A stretch of DNA of 64,000 bases from Chenopodium formosanum (taxonomy: Eukaryota; Streptophyta; Magnoliopsida; Caryophyllales; Amaranthaceae), in NCBI GenBank assembly GCA_024500155.1, contig CM044873.1, positions 2,113,001 to 2,177,000 of the forward strand, read 5' to 3'. The position numbers were made by a program, and so were the translations under genes. Below, piece after piece: positions 38,974-50,824 of the stretch (positions are counted from its first letter, which is position 1; each line of letters begins with the position of its first letter). Under the pieces are notes generated by a model, which was not told the DNA's origin, made no database searches, and saw only the letters and a list, made by a program, of their open reading frames with translations.

Positions 38974-41900
38974 TTAGTATCGAAAATTAGTTGTGACTTT
39001 GCCAATTAAATGTTCACCATAAACAGCTTGTCCAAGTTTTTTGATCCCCCCGGTCTTCTGTACACAAATGTCCAAGGGCTCAATTTTTGCATCATAATTT
39101 GTCTGCGAATACGATGAAACTTTAGCTTTCACAGAACAAGATAGAGAATAGCATAGGAGATATAGAAAGAGTATAACCTCGTAGAAGTATGCAACACAAA
39201 CACTAGGAGATATAGAAAGAGTATAACCTCGTAGAAGTATGCAACACAAACACGATATCTGGGAGACTTGTTAATGACTTGATGTAAGGTGGACTCGTAT
39301 ATTCCATTGGACAGAATCTGCACAAATCAACATATTCAATTTCGATTTAATCATACTACTGATGAGGGTAATGTACCTTCAACATATCGCCGATGTTGCA
39401 GACAAATGTCCCAGGAATCGGAGGAGCCCAAATCCATTCTCCTGAATGATTCCGAACCTTCAACACATTTGAGGTGAATTGAGAATAAGTAACACACAAA
39501 CAAGAGATTAAAAAAATGAGCTGGGAATTTAAGAACTATGTTAAGTCAACAGGTTAAAAAGGCTGGTCCCTGGTACACTACTAATTACTAAACATACCTG
39601 TAGAGCTGTTATGCTGTCATCTTGATTGACGAGCGTCAGAAGACCTATTGAAAATCATACTGAGATCAATACCATTACATAAAAGCCAAATTTCTCTAAT
39701 CTTTGCAAAGAATAAACTTACCATAATCTGTGTGAGCTCCACTGAGGTTTTGTATAAATATTGAACACAATAACAAAACAAAGACATTAGACAGCAAATA
39801 ACGAGTGAAAAGAAATGCAAGAATCCAAAGTAATGTTATCCTAAGAATTTACCATCCAATGTCATTTCCAAGTTCGTTATGCCCATTTTCCCTCGAGATC
39901 ACAGGATAACCAATCAAACGCATGACCCAAAATGGATCGCCTGCTATACGACCTTCTAACTCATTGACTGATCCACCTAAGGCTAGGGAAATACCTTGGA
40001 CAATCTTCCTAGAAAGTTCTGTTTTTATGCCAATAGAAAGAAACCTTGGTTGGATCGAATACAAGCAAATATACAGTTTTGGTCTAGAGAGGAGAGATAT
40101 GAGATAGAAAACATACCTGTGCATAGTTCAGTATAATGCTCCATCACTGCTTTAAAGTTCTGAGGCTTGGATGGCCTGCATTAAAGGGAGTAAATCCATT
40201 GTCTTACAATACCTTGAGTAAGTGATAATTGTGATGGATCCTCAAGACTGTAAATGTATGATCTTAATGCACTACTCTGTACTAGAATACTCAAGCTACA
40301 TGCACGTTCGGTCATTTCCACACAACACACAACCAGTTTGATTCCGAAATCAAAAGAAACATGGAGTAAACCAATGTCGAGATTAAACCTATATAAGTAC
40401 TATCTATGCATTTGTCATAGAAGACAAATTTTAAATAAAAACCATGGTGTTTGCACATACCATAAGTTTGGTCCTATCATTGGTTTCCCCATGTCTCCGT
40501 ACATTCCGTGCTTCAATTCTCTGTATAACTAGAACAAAAAGAAAATTATGTTGAAGCAGTTGACTGCAGAGCCTCCCATTAACTAAATAGCTATGATCCT
40601 CAACTTAAATGGTTAGCTACTAGGACTTTACAGAACATCATACTTTATGACATTTTAATAGAATTAATATTTGACCACGGGACACTGGTCAATCTGCCAC
40701 AATCAAATGATCCATAAATTTGAAAACAACCAGTACGAGGAATGAGTCCTCCAATATGATTATTTTCACTTCACAGTACATTCTGTTAAGCAAATTCCAG
40801 TCAAGTAATTATATTGCTCGATTGCTTGATTTGCTTCATCAACGAAGGATTATAGAACATTGACTTACATCGATAGCTTCATGCACATCAGGCAGACCCT
40901 TGGTTATATTGTCTCCAACTTCCTGATAACCTCTGCATTTTAAGATTCAAAGTAAAGATACTAGTACATTGAGTGAAGCTCTTTACAAAGCTAAAAAGAG
41001 TAAGTATACATAATATGAAATTTATAACCTGTAACCCGTTGCAGCAGATAACTTGATCTTGAGTTTTTCGTCCAGAGGAAGGTCAAAAAACTTATGGGTG
41101 ACTTCTCTGACTTCCTTTAAAAGGGAGTCCGGGATGCCATGGCCTTTCTAATCAGCAAAAAAAGAGAACCATTTAATACCATATCACAAGATTGTTTGTT
41201 GTAAAAACAAATTTCCAACTCCCAGTGTGGTAAAGTTTTACTAACATAGTGCTTATACAAAATGATTGGTAAACAATTCCTAATTTGGGTGCATGTCATA
41301 AAAAGCCTGACATTCATTTCAGCAAATACATGGAGTTTAGATGTCTAGTAGTGTCTGTTGGAAATTTTTGACGAGGACAATACATAATTGTACTTTACAT
41401 CGAGTTCAAGCTAACGAAGTACATAATTGTTTCTTACACGAGGATCATTAGGTTCATGTTGAAAACTTTAACTCATCTTATCTAGTTATCTGCAATCACA
41501 CAATACGACATAGTAATTACAGTTCCCTGGATATTATAAGGAATTAAGGATCATCCAAGTCTTTGCCTTCTCAGCAGTGTGATCATTTATCACATGTGCA
41601 CGACACGAAGTTTTGGCAAATGGGAACAAGGAAGTCTAAGGGAAGGCAACAACACTAAGCTAATCATGTAAAGACTACTCGAGGAGAATAAACGAAATTT
41701 GAATACCACATAGAAAAAGCCAGCCTCTCTGCATGCTTTATCGAGTTGTTTCACAACCTCACATACACCAGCATCCTCAGCCATGTTTGCATCATCAGAT
41801 TTAGCAAGCAGAGGACTAATATCTGCATTGTGTCAAAGGAAAAAAAAAAAAAAAACACTGAAATTCAAATTATGATCACTGACACTTAGCTTATAGAGAA

Positions 41901-42673
41901 ATTCCCTGTTTCTCATGGTGAGAAACGAAATTTGTTTCTCATGGGGGCATTTTCGTGAATAAATTAACAACTTTTTCAAATTGTGGGCTCCACAGTTGAA
42001 TAAAGTTGAAAAAGTTGTTGATCTATTCACAAAAATGCCACATGAGAAACAAATTCGTTTCTCACCGTGAGAATACCACTTTATACTCATAGGCAACTAG
42101 CAGTCTAACATAAAGATCAATTTTAACAGGGCTTCCTAGTTTAATCTATTTCCATTTCTAAACAATTGATTAAAGTTGTTTGTCCCTTACAATCTACTAT
42201 CTTAATTACTCTGTTCATCCGTTCCACAAAGTTCCTATCGTCTTCTTTTTCCTTGATCACACAACGTTAACCTTTAATATCTTTGTGTACATGTTGCATG
42301 ATATTGTGTGATTTACCTTAGACATAATTACATAGAAAAAAGCAATATTTTTATTTTTCTATGTATAATTCGCGAATGATGAATAAAACTTTGTAAAATG
42401 GATGGAGTACACCCACAAGATGGACATATGCACCACCATTGAAACTATAATTTAGCATCTCAATTATGCCATTCATTTAATATAAATGAAATGGTTTCTT
42501 GTGTACAATTTAAATCGAGATATTCCTTACAAAAATTTCATTCATATGACAGGAATTACTATACACGAAAGTATATAAAAAATAAAAAACTAAATAAAAA
42601 AGAGTAAATTAAGATAGAAAGAGTGATGAAGGAATATACCTATGACAGGAATTGATTTGAAGTCAGTTGCCAT
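38974..42673 (-). CDS. 2-oxoglutarate/Fe(II)-dependent dioxygenase, tandem copy B
   Basis: Twelve exons: 42673-42640, 41822-41707, 41147-41029, 40932-40869, 40528-40461, 40175-40117, 40018-39853, 39741-39722, 39644-39598, 39457-39377, 39317-39228 and 39102-38974. All are in phase, encoding 330 residues, close to the 332 of Arabidopsis At3g50210. The N-terminal DIOX_N part starts [20 protein letters not shown]; the C-terminal double-stranded beta-helix holds iron ligands H212, D214 (GAHTDYG) and H270 (STLHQV), with R280 as the likely 2-oxoglutarate contact. Exon 8 is a 20-nt microexon encoding both H212 and D214. The protein should be a soluble oxidase; the substrate is unknown (related DIN11-class enzymes hydroxylate small metabolites). 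A TATATA lies about 70 bp upstream on the minus strand (near 42741). Exon 11's donor has been tandemly duplicated (39154-39253). Intron 1 carries a foldback and a MITE. Confidence 0.92.
39154..39253 (-). repeat. perfect 50-bp tandem duplication spanning a splice donor
   Basis: Units 39154-39203 and 39204-39253 are identical. Each contains the last 25 bases of exon 11 and the GAG|GTTATAC donor of 2OGD copy B. The proximal donor (exon end 39228) keeps the frame; the distal one (39178) would add 50 nt and shift it. Confidence 0.95.
41910..42073. mobile_element. 164-bp foldback element in 2OGD copy B intron 1
   Basis: The two halves are nearly perfect reverse complements: TTCTCATGGTGAGAAACGAA on the left, TTCGTTTCTCACCGTGAGAA on the right, with arms of about 70 bp around a short centre. 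Such long palindromes are typical of foldback MITEs and can give hairpin RNA when transcribed with the intron. Confidence 0.85.
42209..42407. mobile_element. Stowaway-like MITE in 2OGD copy B intron 1
   Basis: 199 bp flanked by TA on both sides. The left end CTCTGTTCATCCGTTCCACA pairs with the right end, which reverse-complemented reads CTCCATCCATTTTACA. TIRs starting CTCC-TCCGT-like with a TA target fit Tc1/mariner Stowaway MITEs. Confidence 0.65.
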
Positions 42674-42915
42674 TGAATTAAGCTCGAAACGTCTTTCCTC
42701 TATCTGCGCTGTTGATTATGTTTGTAGACAAATACTTCGTATATATTGGCAAGGTAGCAAACATTGCTCGTATCGTCAGCACTCGATAATGCTATCTACT
42801 ATTGGACGCGTCATCGTCTTTTTCCGGATAATTAAGCATTTTTTTAGGTTGTTAATCAATATAATTATTTTGTTATTTTTATTTTAATATTTTCCATTTA
42901 CAACATACATAGTAA

Positions 42916-42985
42916 AGGCCTGTTCTGATTTATTGAACTAAGTTAAGCTAAATTGAATTGAAATTAAGGTGAGGAGAACATGCCC
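42916..42985. mobile_element. internally deleted pentamer-core MITE
   Basis: Only 70 bp, flanked by TAA on both sides (42913-42915 and 42986-42988), with ends AGGCCTGTTCTG and GAGAACATGCCC. It retains TIRs and a short CTGAA-like remnant. Confidence 0.65.
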
Positions 42986-43036
42986 TAATTGTAGTTTATT
43001 GCTTCAAAAAAAAAAAAAAAGTAATTATAGTTTATA

Positions 43037-43210
43037 CTTCCTCAATCTTTTAGATGCATCATTTTTTTTATACGAAAGTTTTAATATAAATATATCACTT
43101 TTCTTAGTTAATAACTCTATGGGTTCTTATTTTTTATTCAATCTCCAAAAACTACTTAATAAATTCGTGATTGATTTTAAAAGTGATGCATCTAAAAAAC
43201 CTTGAGGAAG
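43037..43210. mobile_element. Stowaway-like MITE
   Basis: 174 bp with long inverted ends: CTTCCTCAATCTTTTAGATG on the left, and CATCTAAAAAACCTTGAGGAAG (its near reverse complement) on the right. The flank is TA on the left and TT on the right. Confidence 0.6.
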
Positions 43211-44838
43211 TTAAACTTTTTACTCAGATTAAACTTTACTCTCTAGGAGTATTAGTAAACAAATACGAAGTAAAACTTAAAAGGTTCTTTTTTTTTTTCT
43301 TTCAACGAAACTTAAAAGGACCTAATTACAATACTCCCTCTATTGATATATCGGTATAAAATTGAAAGTAAAAGAGAAGCACATCTTAACAGAAAGTAAG
43401 GATATCAGTGTTTGGCAATTTATTCATTTTATGTCATGTAAATTTAAAGAAGACATAGGTAGCTCACAATCATTCACTTTTTATTAGTGGGTTAGCAACT
43501 TAACACTTCGAATGGAGCTAAAGTAATTATAAGGCAATGATACTTTATTTCTTGTCATTATGTAGTGGAGGTGGTCTTAACCTTCAAAGATTAGAAGCTA
43601 GAAAGTTGAGTAGTAACTTTAATCTATTTTGATGGTTTTTGTTATCTTTACTCTTATTACTAACTTTTGCTTTTCATATTGCCCATGTACTCAAAGAAAG
43701 TGCACAAAGTAGAAGAAAAAAAGAGAAAAAAAAAAAGAAAAAAAAAAAAAAAGGTTTGACTTGTGTCTCATTAGCTCATCATAAGTATACAACTAGCCAG
43801 ATGATCACAAGTTGACGACGTGATTCCTAGAGTGAGAAGTAATAAAAAGTAAAACTCTGTACTAGTAAAATTGCAAACTCAGATGAGAAAGAGATATGAC
43901 CAGATCATAGACATGATCGAAAGATAAACACATGCAAGTTGTTTATGGTGCAAATAAAAAGGATTGGAAGGAGTTTTAACACACGAGTATTAACGTACGA
44001 GTTAAATACTCCAGGTCTCCAACACTAGGTAGTTCCGTATTGTTTGTTTGCACATTAGATTGAGTAGCGGTGGACTAACGCAGTGGTGGTGTGTTTTTTG
44101 GCCCAACTTGACTCTAGACCTCTGGTACTGCTGTACTGTACATGAAAGTAACCATTTCAAAATCTAATCAGCTCTTGGTAGTATCATTTTCAATTGCGTA
44201 ATCCTAGCAAAACAGTGTTATGTTTGAAAAACAAGACTAGTTTCTAGTTTAGTGTAGTGTAAGTGTCAACAAAGTCTTCTATTGTCATCCCCATGTGACC
44301 CATCTAACCATTTCAGTCCCTTCCAAAAACTGTATTCCGCCAGCTGCTCCCCTCAATCTCCTCTTTCTATTTCCAACCAACAAACTCTCACCTCCTCCCA
44401 AGACTCCCAACAACACTCCAACCTCTCCAACTCAAACTTACCCGCTTCCCAATTTTTTGTTGCTATTAGTAAAATCTTGGACACCGCCTACCTGTCTACT
44501 CCGTGTAATTAGATTTATCTCAATGTATGTTCAAGATTTATTTTTTCATACTTTTACAAGATACGAAGTATAATACAGAGCACGGTATGTATTAGTCAAT
44601 GTATCAGTCAAACTGTCACAACAAATATTAAAGTACGACATATACACAACAAAGTACTAAATCTCCTATTTATTTGCCTAATCAAATTTACACAAGTTTC
44701 ACCACAAACTATCATTAATGGTTAATCTATAAGAAATATGAGTATGTAACATATGCAATCTGATTGAATTTAAATTAGTTTGTGTACTTTTATACTAGTA
44801 CAATAAATACTCCGTATGATATTAGAGTTTACTCATTA

Positions 44839-45224
44839 CTCCCTCCGTCTCTAAATTACATTCCTCTTTGGAAATTTACACGGGAATTAAGAAGAGAAGA
44901 ATAAGACAAATAACAATAATTAGATAATGCAATGGGAATTACAAAGATAGAATAGTTATTACTCATGACATGTCATCAATCCTTTGCAAAAAAAAAAGGA
45001 CCAATCACATGCTCCTAATTGAAAAATTTTAACCAATCATATTCATTGTAATTTGGCACAAGGATTATGAGTGAAATTAGGTAAAGATGAGTGACAAAGC
45101 ATTAAATATAAAACAAAAAAAGAGAGTTGATTTACTAAAAAAAACTTACCAAAGATAGAAAGGAGGAATGTAATTTTGGAATACCAAAAGTAGAAAGGAG
45201 GAATGTAATTTAGGGACAGAGGAG
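44839..45224. mobile_element. 386-bp Stowaway MITE, copy 1 (upstream of receptor gene)
   Basis: Flanked by TA. Starts CTCCCTCCGTCTCTAAATTA and ends TAATTTAGGGACAGAGGAG. The whole element is the reverse complement of the copy at 52760-53147, with few differences. It ends 269 bp before the receptor-kinase start codon. Confidence 0.9.
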
Positions 45225-45493
45225 TATAAAAATAGTTTTGTTTTAAAACACATTTTAAAAGAACCATAAGAAGTGGAATGAAAGCAAACACATAAGGAAA
45301 GAGGAAATAGCAATAACAATATTTTAATGATCAAACATGCACATTATTATAGGACAAGAAATTCTTCTGAGTGACTGTCCCCACACCCCACACCCCACAC
45401 TTCTCTGGTACACTAGTACTGTCATCTCCTTCACTTCCATGGCATTGGCAACCCAACATTCTGGACCTCATCTTTCTCTCTCCTAACCTTCCA

Positions 45494-48400
45494 ATGCACC
45501 CTCTAACCCTCACCCTCTTCCTCCTCCTCTCTATCTCCTCTCAAACCACAGCACAACCAGTCCCAGTCCCAGTCCCAGTCCCCCCAAACGACGCAGCTTC
45601 TCTGTTATCCTTCAAATCAAAAGCCGACCTCGACAACAAACTCCTCTTCACACTCCACGAACACTTCGACTACTGCCATTGGCAAGGCGTCAAATGCCAA
45701 CAAGCTCGCGTCGTCCGCTTCTCCCTCCCTAACTACTCCCTTCGCGGCACTTTCCCCACCAACACCCTCTCCTCCCTCGACCAACTCCGCGTCCTCGTCC
45801 TTCGCAACAACTCCCTCTTCGGCCCTCTCCCTTCCGACCTCCACTCTCTCTCCAACCTCCGCTCTCTCCTCCTCGACCACAATTCCTTCTCTTCTTCCCT
45901 CCCTCCCTCCATTTTCTCTCTCTACAAACTCCGTGTTCTCGACCTCTCCTTCAACAACTTCACCGGCTCTCTCTCTCCTCTCTTCCTCCACCTCGACCGC
46001 CTCACTACTCTCAAGCTTCAGTTCAACTCCTTCAATGGCAGCCTCCCCAAGTTCAACCAATCCGACTTGCTCTTCTTCAATGTCTCCGCCAATAACTTCT
46101 CCGGGAAGATTCCAGATACTTCTACTCTCTCCAAATTCACTCCTTCTTCGTTTTCGTTAAACCCTAATTTATGCGGCGACATTGTTAATAAACCCTGCGA
46201 TTCTCGCTCTCCTTTCTTCGATTCTTCTTCTGCTATGAACCAACCTTCTTCTTCTCCTCCAAATTCAAATGGTTCTGAATCGCTGCTTTCTCCTCCAGCA
46301 ATGAAATCACACCGGAAGAAAACAATCATGATTCTAGGGTTTTCATTAGGAGGTTTACTCTTATTCTCGTCATTGTTCTTCATGTTTCTAGCTGCGAAGA
46401 AGAAGACGTCGATTGCAACAACTCAGAAAACATCCAAGGATTACGCCGGAAATTCTTCTTCCGGCGAAGTGATGACTGAACAATCGGAGGTAATTAGGGT
46501 TAGATTTGATTCACAAAGCAATGAATTAGAAGATGATAAATGTATGAAGAATGAAGAAGGTAGTGGTGGTGGAGGGAGGAGAGAGGAGAGAGAAGAGCGG
46601 GAATCTGGTGTTTTGCATAGGAGAAGCGCAACTGTACACCCTAGAACAGCTGATGAGAGGTTCGGCGGAGATGTTAGGAAGAGGAACAATGGGGACCACT
46701 TACAAAGCAAAGCTAGATAATCAGTTAATCGTGACCGTTAAAAGGCTTGATGCGATTAAAATGAGCGGTGTTGATGGTCAGTTGTTTGAGAAGATTATGG
46801 AAATAGTTGGGAGTATGCGACACCCGAATTTAGTACCTGTTCGAGCTTATTTTCAAGCTAATGAAGAAAGGTTGATTATCTATGATTATCAACCTAATGG
46901 CAGTGTCTTTAATCTTATTCATGGTATGATTTTCAACTACTTTCTTTTAATTTTGTTCTTATTAACAATTAATTTAAGCATTTGTATGATTTAATTGGGA
47001 TGTTTGTCTGATTTGTTGTTATTAGAAATTAGAATCATTGTTATTGTTGTTATGGACGTATACGAGTATATAGAATACGGAGTACTTCGTATTATTTTGT
47101 TTGTACGAGGGACGAGAGGTCTAGGATTCTCGGGTTGTTGATTTGAATTTTGATATACGAGTATAAAAAAAAAATCAACGTGGTCCGAAGCTATAAAACA
47201 AATATATGATGTAATTTTAATGTTTTTTGGGTATAATTTTGTCATGAGTAAATAAATTAATACTCGTACTTTTGGTGTGGTCTTGTGGTGAGTCTGACGA
47301 TAGAGTTTGTTAGTTTTCGTAAATTAATATACTCCGTAATTATTATACTCGTTGAATTAAATAATCTGTCATAAGCATATTACAAATTTAAAATTTTGTA
47401 AGGTAACACAGGTGATTGGGATGTCTCGTGACTTAGAAAGTTGAGAAAGTTAGATAGTGGGAGGTGGTAAAATCGGAGAGTGACTGACAATAGTTTTACA
47501 AGCGTTCTGATTAGAAACTCGTGAATATCAAATTATCAATGCCTAGTGCCGATGATCGCGCTTCTCTTTTCTGACTTGTTTGTCAACTGGACTCCTTATT
47601 TTATGTGTATATACATAGTTTTGAGCAGTTCAATTAATATGCTATGCTCCGTATGTATACTCAACTTCAATTGATCCCCTTTTTAACATGCTATGCTCCG
47701 TATATATACTCAACTTCAATTGATCCCCTTTTTAACATGCTATGCTCCGTATATATACTCAACTTCAAAAAAAAAAAAAGTATACTGTAGTAAATTTACT
47801 CGCAGCATTACCACTATGTACTTAAATGGAGACAATGGAGTATGTCAAACATGCTCTGTTTGTTAGGAGGAAATAAGATCCATTTGAATGACTATTGTGC
47901 CTTCAAGCTATGTTACCCTAGTTATGTGATTGTGTTTGGACTATTACGCATTACACAAATTTTACAATGCAAATATGTGGTAATTTTGCTACTTGAGTCA
48001 AATTTTATACCACGTATTAAAGGTGGGCTGTTAAGCGCATTGTTATTATAGGGAAAAGGTAAGGAAACTGTAAAGGTTGGGTGTTGTGAGCAATTGATTA
48101 GGTAACTCCCTTATATCTATCTAATTAGCTGGATAATGGAGATGTTTTATATGTGTGAGTTTTGGGAGGGATGGTTCTAAATTGGTGGAAAGTTGCATTT
48201 ATTAGCCAATATTCTAGACTGACTGAAGCTGCTCAAGGTTTTACTAGGTATCTCTGATTATGTTAGAATTGAGTACACTTTCAGCAAAATCTTTGTCCAA
48301 CACATACATAATTTCTCTCTCCAAATATTTTGCAGTTATATTGATTTTTTAAGGTTAAGTCATAAGTGAATCTTAGGCTTTAAGCTAGCTTTTTGTGGAG

Positions 48401-50824
48401 TTCTATCAACAACAACATGAGGTATTTTTAGGTAAAAGAGCATTAATGATTGATCTTATCAAGGAAGTCCATAAGGTATGACTACAGGCCACACAAATTG
48501 CGTGGTCCCTTCCCCAAAACATTTAAGTTATTTTTGAAATAGGGTCTTACTCCAAAAAGTTAAATCATAATTGGGGTTAGTTAATTAATATTTCTCCTCC
48601 CCTTAGCTTTGTTATGATTTTACATGAATAGAACCTGTGATATATTTACATCTTGTCAATCTGCCATGCAGATGGTCCTTTCTGTTGATCTTTAGAATAG
48701 CTAGTTTATCAGAGTGAAGCCGAATATTAGATTATAACCCAAATGTGAGAAATTTCAATATCAAAATCATGTGGGAAAATAAAATAAGGGCGGGTTGGTT
48801 GTGCTCTAGCTAACAGCCAACTGAACATCACTGTAGCAACGAAAAAGTGTCAATTGCATCACTGGATATTGGGTCCTATTTTAGACTCTAGCTAGCAACA
48901 TATTAAGCAATGAAGGAATTGAAAGACATTGATTAATGGAAAAGAAAGGACTGATAAGTTAGTATAAGGGAAAAGAACTGAATGATTACCGCCATGATTG
49001 GTATAAAACATTAAGCAATAGTGCTCATTGGTAGTTCTGCTCCTATAGATATACTATGTGGTCTATAAGACTATAATCTATATCAGTATATTACGATTGT
49101 AATGTTAGTTGGTATTTCTGTCCCAATAGATGCTAACATAGTTAATCAGTTATAGTAGTTGAAAGTTTATATGAAAAAAAGATAATAATTGCGTGGTGTA
49201 AAGCTGCTCATGCAGTATATATTGGGACACAAATTCAAATAGAAACTGTTTATTTCAAGCACAACCAGATTAAACAAAGCTAACCTTCATGTTCGTGCAT
49301 GCAATCAACTTATTGGATAGCAGCCTAGGAGTTCAGGTGCTTGCCAAATTATTTAGGTTATTTTCCGTGGAATAGGAACTTAGGAAGTGATAGGGTAGAC
49401 TGATTGTATTGCCTTTATTTCCGATAAAGATGACTATGCCATTATCAAAGCTGGTACTTAAAGTAGGATAAATAGCAAAAAATCAGAAGGCTCTGAAGAC
49501 TCAACTCATTGGCTTGATCAGAAGAAAGGTACTTGATCCAAATGATTAAATCGTTGATTCAATCCTAAGCTCATTGCTGTAATCGACTTGAAGTATATTT
49601 GGGGATCATCTGTTTTGCTCTTCTCCAGTTGTTTCTGACCTTATGTTTCTGACCTTATTATAATTGTGGATTTGTATCTCTTGCTTCGTCTCTTAGCCAT
49701 GAAGTGTTTCCAATGGGTTGCTCCTTGTGATCCCCTTAAAGTTTTTTTCGGGGACCATCTCTTTTGCTCTTCTTCACTTCTATTTTGATCCTATATATGT
49801 TTGTGGCCTTGTAAAGCTTGGTGTCTGGTACTTTTGATTGGTGAAAATATCTATAAAAATGAAGGCACTATGCTGGAGATTTTGTGACATTTTGTGAGAT
49901 TTTGTTTTAACTAGGAAGCATGATAAATTTATTTTTGTGACATTTTGAAAAATGCAATTTAAGCATATGAGGGCATTGATAAGATAAATAATGGAAACAT
50001 CTTAGATCAACTCATTTACTGATTTTGTTTACTGTTCTTATTTTTTCTCCTTTACTGAAGCTGTTTACTGTTATTTTTAAATTATCATTCTACTCTTGTG
50101 AAGTGTAGTCCCTAGTAATAATGTTGCTGATAACTTGTTAAGCACATGCCTCACTCTCAACTGTGTTGGATTTTGCCTGATTTGGTCTTGGTGAGACAGA
50201 AATCAGATCTTTCTGTTGGTCTATTTTGTTACTTATAGTTTCTGGAATTCTGCAGGGTCAAGATCAACGCGAGCAAAACCTCTTCATTGGACATCTTGTT
50301 TGAAGATAGCTGAGGACGTAGCTGAAGGCCTTGCTTACATCCACCAAGCATCCAAGCTCATCCATGGCAATATCAAGGCCTCTAATGTCCTTCTAGGCAC
50401 AGACTTTGAGGCCTGCCTGACAGATTACTGCCTTGCTTCACTATCAGCATCTTCTGATGATGAAGATCCTGATTCTGCAAGATACAGGGGTCCCGAGGCC
50501 CGGAATTCAGCTAGGAAGGCGACTCCTAAGACAGATGTCTATGCTTTTGGTGTTCTCGTGCTTGAGCTTCTTTCAGGAAAACCCCCTTCTCACCATCCAT
50601 ATCTTGCACCCCATGATATGCTCGATTGGGTGAAGTCAATGAGGGGCGATGATGACTGCTTTGTAGACAACCACCTTGCAATGCTTGTTGAGGTGGCAAG
50701 TTTATGCAGTTTGACATCTCCGGAGCAAAGGCCCCCAATGTGGCAAGTGTTGAAGATGATACAGAAAATAAAGGCCAGTGTTGGCTCTGATGATACTGTT
50801 GATTCCACAACAGGATATTTATAG
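45494..50824 (+). CDS. LRR receptor-like pseudokinase with apparent frameshift
   Basis: Exons 45494-46923 and 50256-50824, with a 3.3-kb intron. The product resembles plant 'probable inactive receptor kinases' of the At5g67200 type. Order: signal peptide [16 protein letters not shown], a PV repeat, LRRNT domain with [10 protein letters not shown] and YCHWQGVKC, about five LRRs, S/P-rich spacer, a membrane segment (about residues 276-300), juxtamembrane region and kinase domain. The kinase has [12 protein letters not shown] and VTVKRLD, but HRD is HGN and DFG is DYC, so it is probably catalytically dead. The extracellular half and the kinase half of exon 1 are in different frames (+1). Removing one base, for example in the GGG at 46574-46576, would restore about 665 residues. 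As read, translation stops at 46720, giving 408 residues without kinase. Upstream GTG-started extensions are unsupported; the ATG at 45494 begins the signal peptide. Confidence 0.85.
46924..50255 (+). other. 3.3-kb intron of the receptor gene
   Basis: Donor CATG|GTATGA and acceptor TGCAG|GGTCAAG join IHG to [11 protein letters not shown]. It contains a 49-bp tandem repeat at 47639-47768 and AT-rich sequence. No coding seen. Confidence 0.85.
47639..47768 (+). repeat. 49-bp tandem repeat, about 2.7 copies
   Basis: The unit begins ATGCTATGCTCCGTAT and recurs at 47639, 47688 and 47737 with near identity. Located in the receptor intron. Confidence 0.9.

Larger units (their letters stand above)
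42674..45493. other. intergenic region, 2OGD copy B to receptor kinase
   Basis: Divergent promoter space of 2.8 kb. Holds a deleted pentamer-core MITE (42916-42985), a Stowaway-like element (43037-43210), an A-rich tract near 43718-43753 and a 386-bp Stowaway MITE (44839-45224) just before the receptor gene. Frames near 44282-44573 are not conserved. Confidence 0.6.

Noticed and set aside
45371..45493. N-terminal extension of the receptor protein
   Set aside because: It begins at a GTG, not ATG, and precedes a clear signal peptide starting at the ATG at 45494.
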